Source of the DNA: Paramacrobiotus metropolitanus
Taxonomy: Eukaryota; Tardigrada; Eutardigrada; Parachela; Macrobiotidae
Length of the DNA: 64,000 nt
Reading direction: 5' to 3'
Assembly: GCF_019649055.1 (NCBI RefSeq)
Contig: NW_026570231.1
Span: 124,001-188,000, forward strand
Of the stretch, positions 1 to 13,316 are shown piece by piece. The stretch's first letter is position 1. Every line of letters starts with the position of its first letter. The notes under the pieces are model-generated. The model searched no databases. It was not told the DNA's origin and saw only the letters and a list, made by a program, of their open reading frames with translations. The translations under genes and the position numbers were made by a program.

Positions 1-276
1 CTAGCGAATGAGTTCGTTGGCGGTGGGGACGAAAGCGAGACGGACGGCGAGGAGGGCGATGATGGACTGTACAGTCCGTCCTGGTCAGTTAACTCCTCAC
101 CAGCGGGCTCTTGGAATGTCAAGCGACGCTCCTCGTCTACCGGTCCAAACAGTCAGGAAGGAATGCACAATGCCACGGCGTTCTCGGTGCACGAGCTGCA
201 TAAGGCCATTGAAGAGACGTCGTCTGTTGAGTCGAGGGAGTCGGGATTCGAGGAAATCAAGGGACATGTTTGCTAA
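1..276 (+). CDS. 3'-terminal exon of an unrecognised gene (partial)
   Basis: Frame 1 is open from the window edge to a TAA at 274-276, giving the last 91 residues of a protein. The segment is acidic at its start (a run of E, D and G), then Ser-rich, and ends in ...EEIKGHVC. No domain is visible and I do not recognise the family. Composition (GC-rich, no stops) contrasts with the AT-rich DNA after it, and a polyadenylation hexamer follows 41 bases past the stop, so this is very likely a genuine terminal exon. The start lies outside the window. Confidence 0.65.
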   Translation, partial: LANEFVGGGDESETDGEEGDDGLYSPSWSVNSSPAGSWNVKRRSSSTGPNSQEGMHNATAFSVHELHKAIEETSSVESRESGFEEIKGHVC

Positions 277-317
277 ATTATGTTGACCAAAAAAGAGCTC
301 TTTTCAGCTGTGTGTAC

Positions 318-323
318 AATAAA
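318..323 (+). terminator. AATAAA polyadenylation signal
   Basis: A canonical AATAAA lies 41 bases after the stop codon of the upstream partial gene, in the expected place for its 3' end. Confidence 0.55.
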
Positions 324-3300
324 TAGTCTGGTTTCGTGATGGAGATGTTTTCGGATCTTTTGATATTTTTATAATATTGTTTTCTGCTGCTTTGCAACCA
401 AGGCCACCGGCCCAAGGCCAAACGGCAGTTTGTTTATAATGATGAATATGCCGTTTTGACAGTTTTTGAATCTACACTCTGTTGCCGGTTACTTTCGATT
501 TTAACATGCTATACGGCAAGCATTTTGAGTTAATTGTTACCTGATAAAGAGGTAACGTCTCAGTTTAAAGCGGTCAATTGAACAGTTTTACGTTCGTCTG
601 ATAAGTGCTAGGTTGTGGGTATTGTGTGCCTGATAATTTTTGATTCAGAATCGTCGCATATACTGCAGTAAATCCTGTCGACATTAGCGATTAGGTCTTT
701 CCAAGACAGCACGTGAGCTATTGATTAGATAGTCAATTTACCGGTGAATCGATTCAAGATGACAAAATGATGCAAATTTTGGGAACTGATATTGTGTGTG
801 TCGCTATCACACATTAATATGTATGAAATTAATATAAATACATAGTCTACAGGGATTTTGTTACAGCCAGCATATAATTACAACAATACCTTGCATAAAT
901 TACAATTATTGTCTATTTAATTACGAGGCGCCTAAATTGATGTAGCCAATAGATTATGAAGTAGGGTGACAGTTTTTGGTTGGTCGCATTTTTATGGTAA
1001 CTATGTTTCTGTTCCATGTGCAAGAAAAGATAGTGGCGCAATTAACGCTAAATACGAGAATAACATGAATGATGAGAGTACTTTCTTTAAATACTTAATT
1101 AAAAATTTTGACCGTCGCTTAATTTCAAACAACATATTCCGGCAGTTCCACGGCTGTTATTATTCCACACATGTACAGCAGTTCGCATTTCCGGTCGTCG
1201 TGAAAAAGCGATGCAGCTCTTTAAATGTTTATGCACGACTGATATCGGAAAAAACCGGTTACCGCCAAAAGGATGAGAACAATGGTTCCTTCTCCAGTTG
1301 TTACATGAGAGGAATTCGCGATTCATGTTGGAAAGGAATTCACGATAGCTATAGCAGAGATTAAGGATGCCTTCAAGATCTTTAGGTGCACCGTACTTGC
1401 ATATTCATAATTACTTGCCTGGACGTTTAAAGGTAAACAGTAAACACGAAACGCATTACAATTCACGCAGTTAATATTCTGCAACGCTTACAGGTGCGTT
1501 ACAACTTACAACCACACACAGTATGCGTCATATGTTTATCTATAATACTTTGTACATATCTAAAAGTTGAGTGTCCCTCACGCCTCAGTCTACAATAAAA
1601 CCCTGTAAACCGAACTGATGATGCAAAATAGGTTTCAACAAACTAACAATTACGGCAATAATGGAGCTGTTGAGATATAATACTATTTAATAAAACAAAG
1701 TTGAAATGATTTCGGCGGCCGTCAGTGCAACTGACACCCAAATCAAATGCCGCTTCGGTAGTATCGCTAACTAGGACAAGACGTTACAACTCAAACGGCT
1801 TTTCCATTGCCAGCAAATGTTGGGAAAATTTTACCTAAAGAATAGTTTTTACTGTCTGCCGCTACTTTCATTTTATCTCGGAGCAGTTTACCCTGGTTTT
1901 AAAATATTTTTTCGATCTTCGAATTACAGTATTACTGCATCTAGCTAAAAAATTTACTTCCATTGGTATAAATTAGGATCTAGAAACGACCCAAGAAGGT
2001 TTTTGCACTTAAAAAACCAATTTCAAGACAAAAACGTTCTTGATTTTGGAAATTCGGTCTTCTATATTTGCTTCTTGTGTACAAAGTAATTTGGTCTGAA
2101 ATGATACTGCGACATCCAGATCCCAGGAACAGATACGAAACTACACGCATCTACTGTGAAGTTTGTTGTGTAATGTTATGCACAATACATGTTTGTGTCC
2201 AGTATGGTATGAGCAAAGGAATGGGCCACTTGTTGAATGTGACAGTTCAAGATAATTTGTGTTTGCCCATTTATTTGTAGTTACGATGCAACATAAAAAT
2301 TGACAACATGCTGCAGTTGGAGGTAAAGCGCGACGTTGGCTGGTTATTGCAGAATCTACCTACAATGCACTGTGGTACAACATGCGAACGTCAACACATA
2401 CCAGAAAAAATTTAAATGACCACAAATGCAACGCGAAATTTTTTCTGCGTTGAAAGTACGAAGAAAATTTTGACACGCTCATGCACATATTACATCATAT
2501 GAGCAAATACTCTGATTACGCAGGTTGGAAATGCACCGCGGTCCGGTGAAGACGAAAATGCATAACGATTCAACTAAGATTCAATTGTCTGTATTGATGC
2601 AAGTAAATGAAGGAGGACAACCAACCGTCCGTCTGCACATGGAAAATATCAACAAAATGCGCTTTTTTATCTGAACCTGAGATACGTGAGCCTTTGGATG
2701 CTGCGCAAAAGATCATAGTGTGTCGTATATTTGACCAGCAAGGTTACAAAGACTGACTATGTAGGTGTCAACAAATACGTATCGTTTAGCCAATCACGAG
2801 TCAGAATCTTTTCCCTTATGAAAATTTAAACGCTTTAAGAACTCAGTGTTCCGCAATGTTATATGGTTAATGGTTTGGTTTAATGTAAAATAGGAGCATG
2901 TTGTGCATCTTACCATTAATTATAATAACATCTGCGTAATCTGGAGTAAAAACACTGAAAACACATTGCGCAGTGCGCACTATTATCTAAAAGCTGAGCT
3001 ATAGGTACTACTGTTATTATAATTAATGGTAAGATGCACAACATGCTCAACCTACTGTTATCTACTCTTGTCGTGTTTTACAGCAAATCTTCTCTAATCA
3101 CTTCGCTAATATGCAAACTTTCGTTAACTTGCCATTTACATGCCATGAGGAAACCTTTCACATACAGATTCTGTGGGTACCTTGAGAGAGCTTTACTGTA
3201 AAATTAGATGACTTTTACAGGTTGCTGATTGCTATAAACTCTTGGTATTCGTTTATTACCAATATAATTACATTTAAAATGGTCACCATATAAGTGATTA

Positions 3301-3587
3301 CTGTAACTATTATACATACTGAAAACATAAATTATTAAACTACTCTGACATAACAATAAGAATGTACTAGCTAGTGCTTTTTCGACCATCGTCCGTTCTA
3401 TCACTACTTTAAATGGAAAGTTTCGTATTGAGATACCTGTATACATTTTGGCAAATTACGCAGTCATATACGTAACAGCAAGAACCAAAAATATCTCTAT
3501 CCACAATTATTTCGTCAAGATCCCTTTTCTCTTCTAGATTAACAAATTAGTGGACCAAAATTATTTTGGAAATTTAATCACTGTGTG
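324..3587. other. Intergenic, AT-rich, no gene seen
   Basis: I see no coding exon here on either strand. Open frames are short and AT-driven. The only structured element is the perfect inverted repeat at 2894-3048. The right end lies 3' of the PDE1 gene, which runs leftwards to 3588. Confidence 0.5.
2894..3048. repeat. Perfect 37-bp inverted repeat with 81-bp spacer
   Basis: The left arm (2894-2930) and right arm (3012-3048) are exact reverse complements over 37 bases. The arms contain the motif CATCTTACCATTAAT. The 155-bp unit could be a small fold-back or MITE-like element. No coding content and no obvious target-site duplication are seen. Confidence 0.8.
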
Positions 3588-6500
3588 CTAACTGGCACTG
3601 GGCATGGAGGGATTGGGTGTGCTTGCAACGGTTGTTTGATGATGAGAATGATCAAGTTTTTCTTCTTCCTCGTGAATGATGTTCTTGTTCGCATCCGTTT
3701 CCACCTCTGGGCTATCTTTTTTGAATCGCAACCGGCGCTCCGCGTCAGCTGTAATCAAAGCAAAATTGAAAAATTATTCCTTTTAGCAAACATAGCTGGC
3801 CGCTGCTTTTTCGTGACGTAGTTCAAAGATACAGATACTGCATACGTATACAGATACTACAAAATATTGTACTATGTGCAGATACTGCAAAGTACTATAC
3901 TGTAGTCGGTAGGTGCAAACTGAATAATCAAACTGATTATAAAATAATTGCTTCTAAAGGAAGACGTTAATTATGGGCATCTTTTTTGAGTCATTACTCA
4001 AGTTGCATTTAAAGTTAATAAGCACATAAACACGGGATACGAAAACAGCACAACATGAGCTACAACGCAACGTGATTCACCATAATTTCACATAATTAAA
4101 ATTTTCTCTTCACCTACGTCACAAAAAAAGCAATTATATGCTATCATAAAACGTACGGTATATATTGCACATTCCTCCAAACGTGATAAATTCCCGTTCT
4201 TTTGCAGCCTATTTTGTTTTATTTTGGAATAATATTCATATAAACATTATAAACTGCAAATACCTTTATACAAAAATGCCTTCACGGCTTCACCTATGCT
4301 GCACTCCCAGTTGAAGCAAAGTAAGTGCTAGCTATAGCGTAGTTATTTTCTTTTTCATTGCTACTGAATGTCCTTATAACTGCCTGACTTATACAGTAAT
4401 AATAATTGTAAGTCACAATTTGTAAGCCGTCTTTTCATTCCTGGAGGCTGAAGACTTGAACTATAACTTAAAGAGTACAAGAGTTTTAAAACTAGCATAC
4501 TTCAAATTGGCTGATATATGCATATGAAGTATTTGCTAAAAGTTAAATCTGGAAGAGAAGAGATTTACCTTGAATGGCTTCGTCCCTCCATTTCGTTTTA
4601 TTATCGGTGAAATGAAAGAGCCATGGTTTTTTAATTTCATGGCTGGCCTTGGCGGCCGTATGTCTCCAGACGGCATTTTTGTGGGCAAGCATATTGACGC
4701 CCTCCGACGCACTGCGTATGGGCGGCGCTGTTTTCGGTCGATCCGCGGCGAGGTTGGCGTTGATGACCTCCACCGGTTCGGCATCCTCTCCATCATCGCC
4801 CTGTAGGGGTCGGAGGATTTTTTCCAGCATATCCGCCATTATGGTCATGCTGGGCTCAACGATGAAATCGATAAAACCGATTTGAGACTGCGGAATCACA
4901 GTGGTTTGCCGGTCGCACAAAGGAGAGAACGGTAGACCCAGTTCTTTTTCGCGATCGCCCTGCTGGAAAAACTCTTCCAGTACACCGATTGTCCATTTGT
5001 AATGCAGATCCCAGGGCTTGGCGGGGTGACTGATATCGCAAGCATGCAGGACCAGCTGGAGGGCTTTGGATTTGTCGATGCTACAAGTTCAAGAAAAAGA
5101 GGCATTACATAAACAATTCAGAACGCCCGATTAACTCAATCGTAGATTAGCCCAATCATACCACAAGAAAACCATCTATTACAAATATTCAACTGCGCTT
5201 ACGCTGCTCTTTTAATTGATCACCACTTCTTTGCTTTACCCATTTATACTTAATTATCTATCCTGCGTACTCCATAAGTATTTACAAGTTAAGCATGCAT
5301 GTTGAAAATGCTATACTAATTTTAGTCGATCACCCTGTGTCTTCTGTGCTATTTTCAAAATTTTTTTAACTATGCAACATACTTTTAAAACATAAAAGCT
5401 AAACCAGCCTACACATGGTTAAGTTCATGAAAGAAGGAGAGTTATGCGTATTTTAGTGTTGGTCCGTCCCGTAGTTTTTAATCTTTTGATAAAAGAGCTG
5501 GCCTGTTTTAACGATAAATTAGCGCACGTATCACAGACGCCATTCATATCATTCTATTAACTATCATATTAGCTACTTCATTCTTTTTTAGGCCCCCTTG
5601 TGATGTGCAGGTCGGCTTGCCCTTTTTGCGGCGCCAAAATGTTGCCTTGTTGTCATTTACGTAGCACTTTGTTTGATTGTTCTCGTGAAATTATGAACTA
5701 CATGTATTGACGATCTTCAGTTGTACCAACCACAGGACAATAAAGGCTGAGACACACACTGCACATAACGTACGCTTGCTTGCACCTGCACGCTGCTTGG
5801 TCATCTAATGCAGCTACCGTAGACCGTCCGTAGTTACTGTTGCTTACCTTTCCGGCATACTTAAAAGCGACTTCATGTTTTTGATCTGCTGAAAGTGTAT
5901 GCTCATATCGGTGGCTAAAACCATGTCGATAACCAGTGAGCGAAATTCTCTGTAAAAAACAATATTTTTGGTTGACTAAGTATGGCTGCTTATTCAAGGG
6001 AGCGCTGATATGGTGAACCATGCAGGCAGTTTATATTCATAGTTCTACCTGTATTCTTCTTTGGTTAAATTGGCAAGAATATTATGCTCATCCTTCTGCA
6101 TTAAGGCAAACGATGCACTTAGGTGGTAGTTTTCTAGAACCGATCGATCATTGTACAGCATAGCCAGATTCGATCGTGACTGCACGTGGAAATTGTTAGT
6201 CGTTCCGGTATGTTCATAGTCATGAATAATAGCCCCAATCAAGCTAGCAAAAATTTCCAAATCGGATAACCAGTGCTGCAAAAATCATTGAAGAACTTAT
6301 TGGGAGTTTCCTTTCTCCGGTATGTCGTATAATACATATATGACTGCGATGTAAGAAAAGATGTTGATTTCAATTGACGGATCAGGTCGTCGAACATGCA
6401 TTCAGACAAACACATTCTTTTATGCATATCGTAAATCATAGCCGTACCGCTAAGCCCGTCTGGTATAAAAACCAATGCATAGTCTGCGTCACATCCGCCG

Positions 6501-9500
6501 CATGGATCAAATTATGGTAGGGATTGTTATTCTAAAAGATTTATTCCTTGTGACAGTTAACAACGTATTGAGAACACATCAACTATTGTGCAATGGCACA
6601 TTAGCACATGATTACCTTGCTGTATCCTGCTTCCACAGCAATCATGTAATTTTCCATGGCGTAATTCGAAATCTATGAATACATAAAAGTGTTGAAATAA
6701 TTTTATAACCATTTGTCACGCTTCCTGTGCAAGACTACTCTTGCACATGGAAAAATGCGCAAGACATTATACAACAAATTGTGTCTGCTTCCATCCATTA
6801 GCAACGTTACAATACTATAATAAGGTTAATTGGAAAACCAACATCTCATAAAAACTTATTAAACATAATGAACACGTACTTTGAATTTAGTCAACATGTC
6901 GTATCGCGTTAAGACTTCATTGGCAACATATCGCAATGATTGACCGCTGGACGCATCATTTAGCGCGAAAACATCGAACGTCCATTCATCAATAGTCTGC
7001 CAGCATAAAAATTTGAACGTAGCATGCAAGTATGGATATCGCTGTACTATAATCTATCAGCATAATGAGCATAATATAGGCTGCGTACATGAGGAGTGAA
7101 GTACAATATTACATAACACCCGAACTGACATTCCTTACCCGGAGTTGCATGACGATCTTGGGTGGAATATGAAGCACTTGCGAGCTGGACATCCTTCTGT
7201 AGATTCTAATATTACAATAAAGTATAACCTTGACATAAATAACACAGAGGCGGACAGAACACAGAGTGCGGAAGAGCGTAGTAACGCTCCAACATACCGT
7301 TCAACAAAAATCCCGGCTCGGATTGCATTGGCGACGCTTCGAAATTTTGGCTTCTCACTGGGACGTTTCACTACGCTTAATTTTCGCGTGAATGTTGACG
7401 CGAGCCACTCGCGCACTTCATTGGGCACGGCATGTGGCTCCACATCCGACAGTTCATCTTCGTCCTCTTCATTCAGCCTTCTAAACACCACCGTTCAGAT
7501 TTTTGCTCACGTGGTCTAGGCACTTGAGGAAGATTCAAGTTTTACTAGTTTCCGTTACAAAAACGACAAACTTCAAATTTATGAATATTTAAACCTGTTA
7601 ATCCAGATGACCTTTCAGATAGACGGTGTTGATCATATAACAGCATACTGCATATTTTTTTAGCAATAAATGAAGTATACATAACGTTTGTACTACAGAT
7701 AATGTCCCTTTATAATCCAGGTAATGAGGTTGCGTCTATTTTATGGTTCTTAGCTCGTGGATTCCGTAAAAAGTACATACTGGCGGTTCACACAATTAAG
7801 TTACGGGAAAGGACTCAATACGCAGGATGCAATTAGTAGGGAAGCCAGGTTTAAACGTTTTGCAAGAGACGATAATAGACAGCTAACAACTATGCACCTT
7901 GACGAGCTGGGGTCTTTTTTTCGTTTTTTGACCATTGCAGCGAAGCTAAAAAGAGAATCACAGGAGTTGATGGGTGAGCTTGGCCTAAGATCAGTAAGCG
8001 ATCCCGAGCCAGAGCCAGCAGGCAACTGAAGAGTATCATGTTTTTTGTGATTATTAGAAGATCTGCCATGGCGGGGTGAACAGCTGGGAGACTCAGACAG
8101 CGGGAGCCTACAAGGATTCGGGGGAAAACAAACAAACAAGCAGGGTAAAAAGCATGCGCAAGCACATTCTCGGGGAATCATTACCGTATTTTAAAGGGAA
8201 AGTAACAGTAATTCAAAAAGATCAAATTATACTTGCATGCTAATTTGTGTGATCGCTCAGTGCGCTTTCTGCCGGTGCAGTGTGCATATATACGCTAAAG
8301 GCTGATTTTGTCGACTACAGACTGGACTTACCTCTGCTCCTCCGCGTAGCAATGCTCCAGAACTTTGGCGGCAAACTCAAGATTTGCCTTGAAATCTTCA
8401 ACTGGGACCTCATCTTTCGGCTTGTCCACAAGCACTTTCACCATATGCCGTAATCTGCAAATGTGTTTATCGTTACATGCTTTCTTCGATTTATGTATTT
8501 ACTCTTATTTAAGTTGGCCAGCAAAACAAAAGGTCAAGCAAAGGAGCCACAATATCCCATTGTTTACAAGGATAATTTTTGCAGTGTATTATAACTTATT
8601 ACTTGCACTGTTGTGGATAATCTTAATAAAGGACTACAAAACTTTGAACCAGTAAATACCAATATAAACGGCGCAATTCAAAAAATCGGATAATGGCCGT
8701 ATAATTTATATAATCACTACGATCATTTTAGTCACTATACGATGATGACCTTAGCTTCTTAGAATATTTTAAAATCACGAGGAACCGTACGTGCTCGCTA
8801 ATCAATAAAAGGTCAATTTCGTTATTTGTAATGTTTTACAGCATAATTCATGTCCTCCACCATGTAATCGCATTTAAGTTATTTTCAGTCACTATTTGCA
8901 CGAATTATCAGAGGCGAAGCTCAAAATAAATAAATCTGTAATAATATCTTAGAAGGCAAATCGCTAACTATGACCGAAAAATAATATGTAATCACAGATT
9001 AAAAATAAAAGAAAGGTGGGTTTTGTTCCTATCTGCGCTCTGCTAGTGATTACTACAACAACCCTAATTGTGGACTAGGCTTTATTAGACAACAACATCC
9101 CAACATAGCGTATCCAAGAAGTGCAGGTGAATACGTGGTTGGAGACGGAAGGAAAGACTCCACGACCAGCTGACAATCAGGATAGTAAATAGTCCAGCAA
9201 AATCGATTTTTTGGAAGCAATTATATATCACGGTAGTCATGGCGCAAAAGAATAGACAGAACACCACAAAACCCAATTTAGCAGGTAGGAAGATTTGAAG
9301 GCGCTTCCCTTACCTTAAAACAGCGGCCTGAATCCCTTCAGGCGTATCGCAGGAAGGTATATCCTTCATTGTCAAATCAACTGCATCAACGTTAGTATCT
9401 AACGGCTTCGCCACATTAAAGGCTCCATCGGCGGCTCCATTTGCACTAGAATACGCCGATGATTTCCGCTGACGCAGCACAGAATTAGCGGAATTACCTG

Positions 9501-10007
9501 AAATTTCATAATAAGAAAGAAAGCTTACCGATACAACGCCAACACATTCAAAATTAAAATTATCTGAGCAGGAAGGGCTTGTATAAAGTACGATATACTA
9601 GGAAGCCCTTCATGTTGTGTGGAAGAAACATCGACCTACTACAGTCTAAATATACGAGTATAAGAAAATAAACAGCATATTGTAATAAACGTATTAACTG
9701 CCACAGAGTATATTCTCCTATGGTATGCGAAAAACTGATGCAAATTTGCAATAGTACCGGCTTCTTACGTGCCGTGCAACACTAAAAAGCTGCGATTGCA
9801 AATGATACTTATTTGAATATTTCACGTTTAAAGAAAACTCCTTACTTTTTAGTGGCGCTGGAGGTTGCCTTTGAGGAGGATTTTGGACGGGAGGAGCAGC
9901 AGTCCCTTGGACAGTGCTGTTGGCCGCCGAAGTAACAACTTCGGGAACGGATGTCGTCCCAGGTGGAGCGCTATCTGCTTGGCGAAGTTTTTCCGGCGTG
10001 TTTGCGA
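3588..10007 (-). CDS. PDE1: Calcium/calmodulin-type cyclic nucleotide phosphodiesterase (PDE1 family)
   Basis: Class I phosphodiesterase hydrolysing cAMP and cGMP. Coding exons in gene order: 9846-10007, 9314-9497, 8332-8454, 7298-7480, 7139-7196, 6880-6996, 6616-6672, 6448-6531, 6049-6275, 5848-5949, 4569-5080, 3588-3748. All have GT-AG borders and phases agree at every junction. The PDE1-specific regulatory block (DELSDVEPHAVPNEVREWLASTF) spans 7298-7480. Catalytic metal ligands are visible: HNLIHAAD (6448-6531), HDYEHTGTTNNFH (6049-6275) and ACDISHPAKPW (4569-5080). The purine-clamp Gln/Phe motif is QSQIGFIDFIVEP. The N-terminal part (exons 9846-10007 and 9314-9497) is low complexity, rich in Pro, Ala and Ser. 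The tail is acidic and His-rich, ending at TAG 3588-3590. The start codon is not in the 9846-10007 exon; it lies in one of the upstream candidate exons. Confidence 0.93.
7898..8107 (-). other. PDE1: Candidate in-frame cassette exon of PDE1
   Basis: A 210-nt segment bounded by acceptor ...CTTGTAG and donor GTGCATAG lies inside the intron between exons 8332-8454 and 7298-7480. Its phases (1 base in, 2 bases out) equal those of the flanking exons, so including or skipping it keeps the frame. It encodes 69 whole codons: Ser/Pro-rich, then GSGSGS, and a basic MVKKRKKD near the end. Insertion would fall just before the DELSD block, inside the regulatory region next to the calmodulin/inhibitory segments. 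I infer an alternatively used exon. Conservation or RNA evidence is not available here. Confidence 0.5.
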
Positions 10008-13000
10008 CTGTTGAATTAAAATACAAAATGGAGTTAATTACGGACATAAGAATATTTTGGGGAATGTGGTCAAGGAAATGTGGCACGATCACTAAAAAAC
10101 ACATCTGCTTTCCAAGCCTGCGAGAACAGCGTTTTCTGCAGTGCATTTCCTTTTTTCGCTATTCTGACTTACTTGGCTTTCGTTAGTGTTATTTCTTTAT
10201 TAATATTATTCGTTATTATTATTAATATTTCGTTATTAACCAATTTGTGTGACAGAATCATACTGCTCCTGTGTAACTATTTCATAGAAGATCCGTCTAA
10301 TATAAACATCTCTCTAGTACAAGCATTATTTAATTGATAATCCCATTATAGTACTTAAAGCCCAAGTCGCTGTATTACAATTAACTCATACAGTCAGAAA
10401 TCTAGTGTAACTAACGCAATCCAGGCACTTGCATCGTATACAAGATAAAAAATTAATCGCAGTAGCAAGCACATTAAACATTACTTAACATTTTAACAAC
10501 AACAATTACCGGTTACTGATACTTTATTCATTGATATTAAAATACTTAATGCATTTTTATGCTTTCGCGGCATACAGTAATTTCAAGCATAGAGAAATTT
10601 ATTGTAGATCAAATACCGCTAATAAGCTGTACCATATTAACGTTACATGCATTTTTGCCTCATAACAGCATGCGGCCAGATAACGCCAAATAATGTGAAC
10701 CATTCAGCAGGAGAACATAAAAACCGTTTCTGCAGTGGGCTGATGATTATTTTCACAGATACGGTAAGCATCGTAAAGCGTTGTATATACAGAGTAAAAT
10801 TACTTGTACAAATATTCGCCAATTGCCATTATTTAATTCTCCTGTGTAAACGTTTATACGCATACCCTGGTCAAATGTCACGTATAGTATATATTATGGG
10901 TAATTGAATTCTGAAATATTGATACGATTTTGTAAGTAATAAAGCATTCTTAGCGCACTTCATCATATCATTTTATATATTGCTGTACTCTGTAAATGAC
11001 ATCACGACTACTGATACGTGCGCTAAATTTTTAATGCGGGAAGTATGAGCAATGTGAATGCCGCACGTTGAACGTTTCCGTTGCAAAGCTAAAAAGAGAT
11101 AATACTGAGCAAATATTGGTTTAACACGTAATATTGTGTGCCTTTCAAAAGTGAATACTTATGCTTACAAATAAAATCTTTGAAACGGCGAAAGGCATCC
11201 ATAGCATTCCATACAGGTGCTAATTATGCACCAACGGAGCAGTTATCCGATACGTTATCAGACTGATGTCAATAAATTTTAGATGCTCATAAGATACAAA
11301 GTATTATAACGGCATGCACGATAATATACTGCCACCGCGGAATGAATCGCTCAATTATACAAAGCAGATCCACGGTCCACTTTTCTGGATAAGTACATCC
11401 AAACTTCCTGTATATAAGTGACCATTTCCAAGTGTTTTTATACAAGTCAAGCACTAGCTAGTTTGCCATCATAAGTAACGATGCTAATACATAAGTGCTA
11501 TATGGCGCATCTGTGGGCAAGTAGCAAGCGAAGAAATAAGTGTAGTTGCACGTCTTTCAATCAGCAGCGCACTCTTGGATCTTAATCGCCCGCCGCAGTC
11601 GGGATCTAACTTTCATCTTATGCTATTTCACCACTTAATTTACGTTATAAACTCCGTCACAGCCAGTTCCTTGCGGAAAGAAAGCTTAAGGCAAAAATCA
11701 ACATAGAGAAAAGGCTGATTTATTTCAAGATCCATCAAGCGTGCTTGGGTACTGGTACACAGGCACGCACTGTCAAAGATGCACAAATAGTTAGTGTGGC
11801 AACCTCGAGCATCGATGAAAGGCACAGAGCAGCTGCGTATTATCACGGGTTATAGGAAAAGACCACCCTTTTGCTCAGAATATTTAAGTACACCGACGAG
11901 CAATGACGACGGAATCTTTGTACATGGTCACATACATATTATTGATGCCCAGGAAGCGATACTTATGTATTGCACACACCTAAGTTTTTCCTGATGTCAG
12001 TATCTCTTCATTGGTTTAGAGAATTGCCGAGCCATCGCATGCCATTCATCGAGGCCTCCCCGCCGGGAAGCTCTGCTGAATTAAGTATCGTATTGTTTGT
12101 GGAGCTCTGCTAACAGGATACGTAATACCTTGACTTGCAAGTCTAATAAGCGACCTGTCTGCTATTGCTTCCCACACGGTATCATTTGTGCGGAATCGGA
12201 TGCATGCATGTACAGCTGGCACCGTGCTCGGGCTTCCAGAATGATTTGGCGCCGTAACACTTCGCTTAATTTATTTTTCATTGACTATGCCATTAAATAT
12301 AAAACGAAAATTGCTACTGCCATCAGCAAATGCACACGTTGAAATGAGACCGGCAAATGATACCGCATATATACACAGTACCTCCTGCTACTGCTGAACG
12401 TCCACGCCTGCCTTTAATTGCTCGAGTATCAAAAGGTTACAATCCTATGCTAACATACAGTCACCGATGAAGTTGATACTTACACACATTCAAAAATGTA
12501 CGATTTTGCAGATCGTCGTCACCAGGCAGTAATTTTTTTGCTCTTTGGGAATTAATAATATTTGTTTGGCTTCAGTGCGTTTAATAGTAATAGTATAATA
12601 ATTTTCAGGAAAGTGGTGTTAAACTGCAAAATTGTTTCTTACCCAAAATTAATTTTCAATTTTGGTGCATTTATCACCGCTGATTAGTTCGTATAATCAT
12701 CTACTATTAATTGTTAGTTATTTTTGCAGTGTTGCGTAAGCATTTCGGTCAAAACTTATTTAATTGTAGTTCGCAAAAAAAAACTGGCATATAAGCTCCA
12801 TTTTAAGTTTCGGAGTTGTAATAGTTTACTTCGATGACGAGCAAACGTAGTGATACAGAAGAGAACTATTAAAACGTATAACTGCAGTGACTAATCACGA
12901 TATACTCGTACATATATTGTTACCTTATTATATGAGCTGAAAGTTTTTATTTGCAAATTTGCTGGCAACGGAAAATAAGAGGTTCGAGAGGATCAGATAC

Positions 13001-13189
13001 CGTGCAAAATTTTTCTTCTTTAACTTAAATAGTTTGGATAACAACCGCATTAGCAGTATTGTAACAATCTTGGTAGCGAAAAAGATTATGGCAACGTTTT
13101 TGTCGCGTTAAGCGAAAATGATTATGGTCCAACATTCTTGTCTAAATGTTCATCTTGACTGTGTGCAGCGAAAGGGCATTAAAACCTAC
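10008..13189 (-). other. Probable PDE1 intron, nothing else seen
   Basis: AT-rich DNA between the first confident PDE1 exon and the nearest upstream candidate exon. I found no segment with coding composition and matching splice sites. Confidence 0.4.
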
Positions 13190-13316
13190 CAATTTTATAT
13201 TGATATCCATCAACACAGACTACCGCACTGGTGGCAGCTGACTTTTTGCGGGTTAGCGGCTTGACAGTATCATCATTCTGCCCGGTATCCATTAATACAT
13301 CCAGTGAATCATTTAT
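13190..13316 (-). other. PDE1: Candidate alternative first coding exon of PDE1
   Basis: A 127-nt open segment lies between acceptor-like TTATCTAG and donor GTAGGT. It ends in phase 1, the phase required by the PDE1 exon at 9846-10007. It contains an in-frame ATG (13290-13292) followed by MDTGQNDDTVKPLTRKKS. It could be an internal exon or, using that ATG, the first coding exon of a short isoform. GC-richer DNA at about 13.9-14.3 kb, upstream in gene orientation, could hold its promoter. This is inference from phase and composition. Confidence 0.42.

Noticed and set aside
7145-7519. 124-codon + strand frame across PDE1 exons
   Set aside because: Antisense shadow of two confident PDE1 exons.
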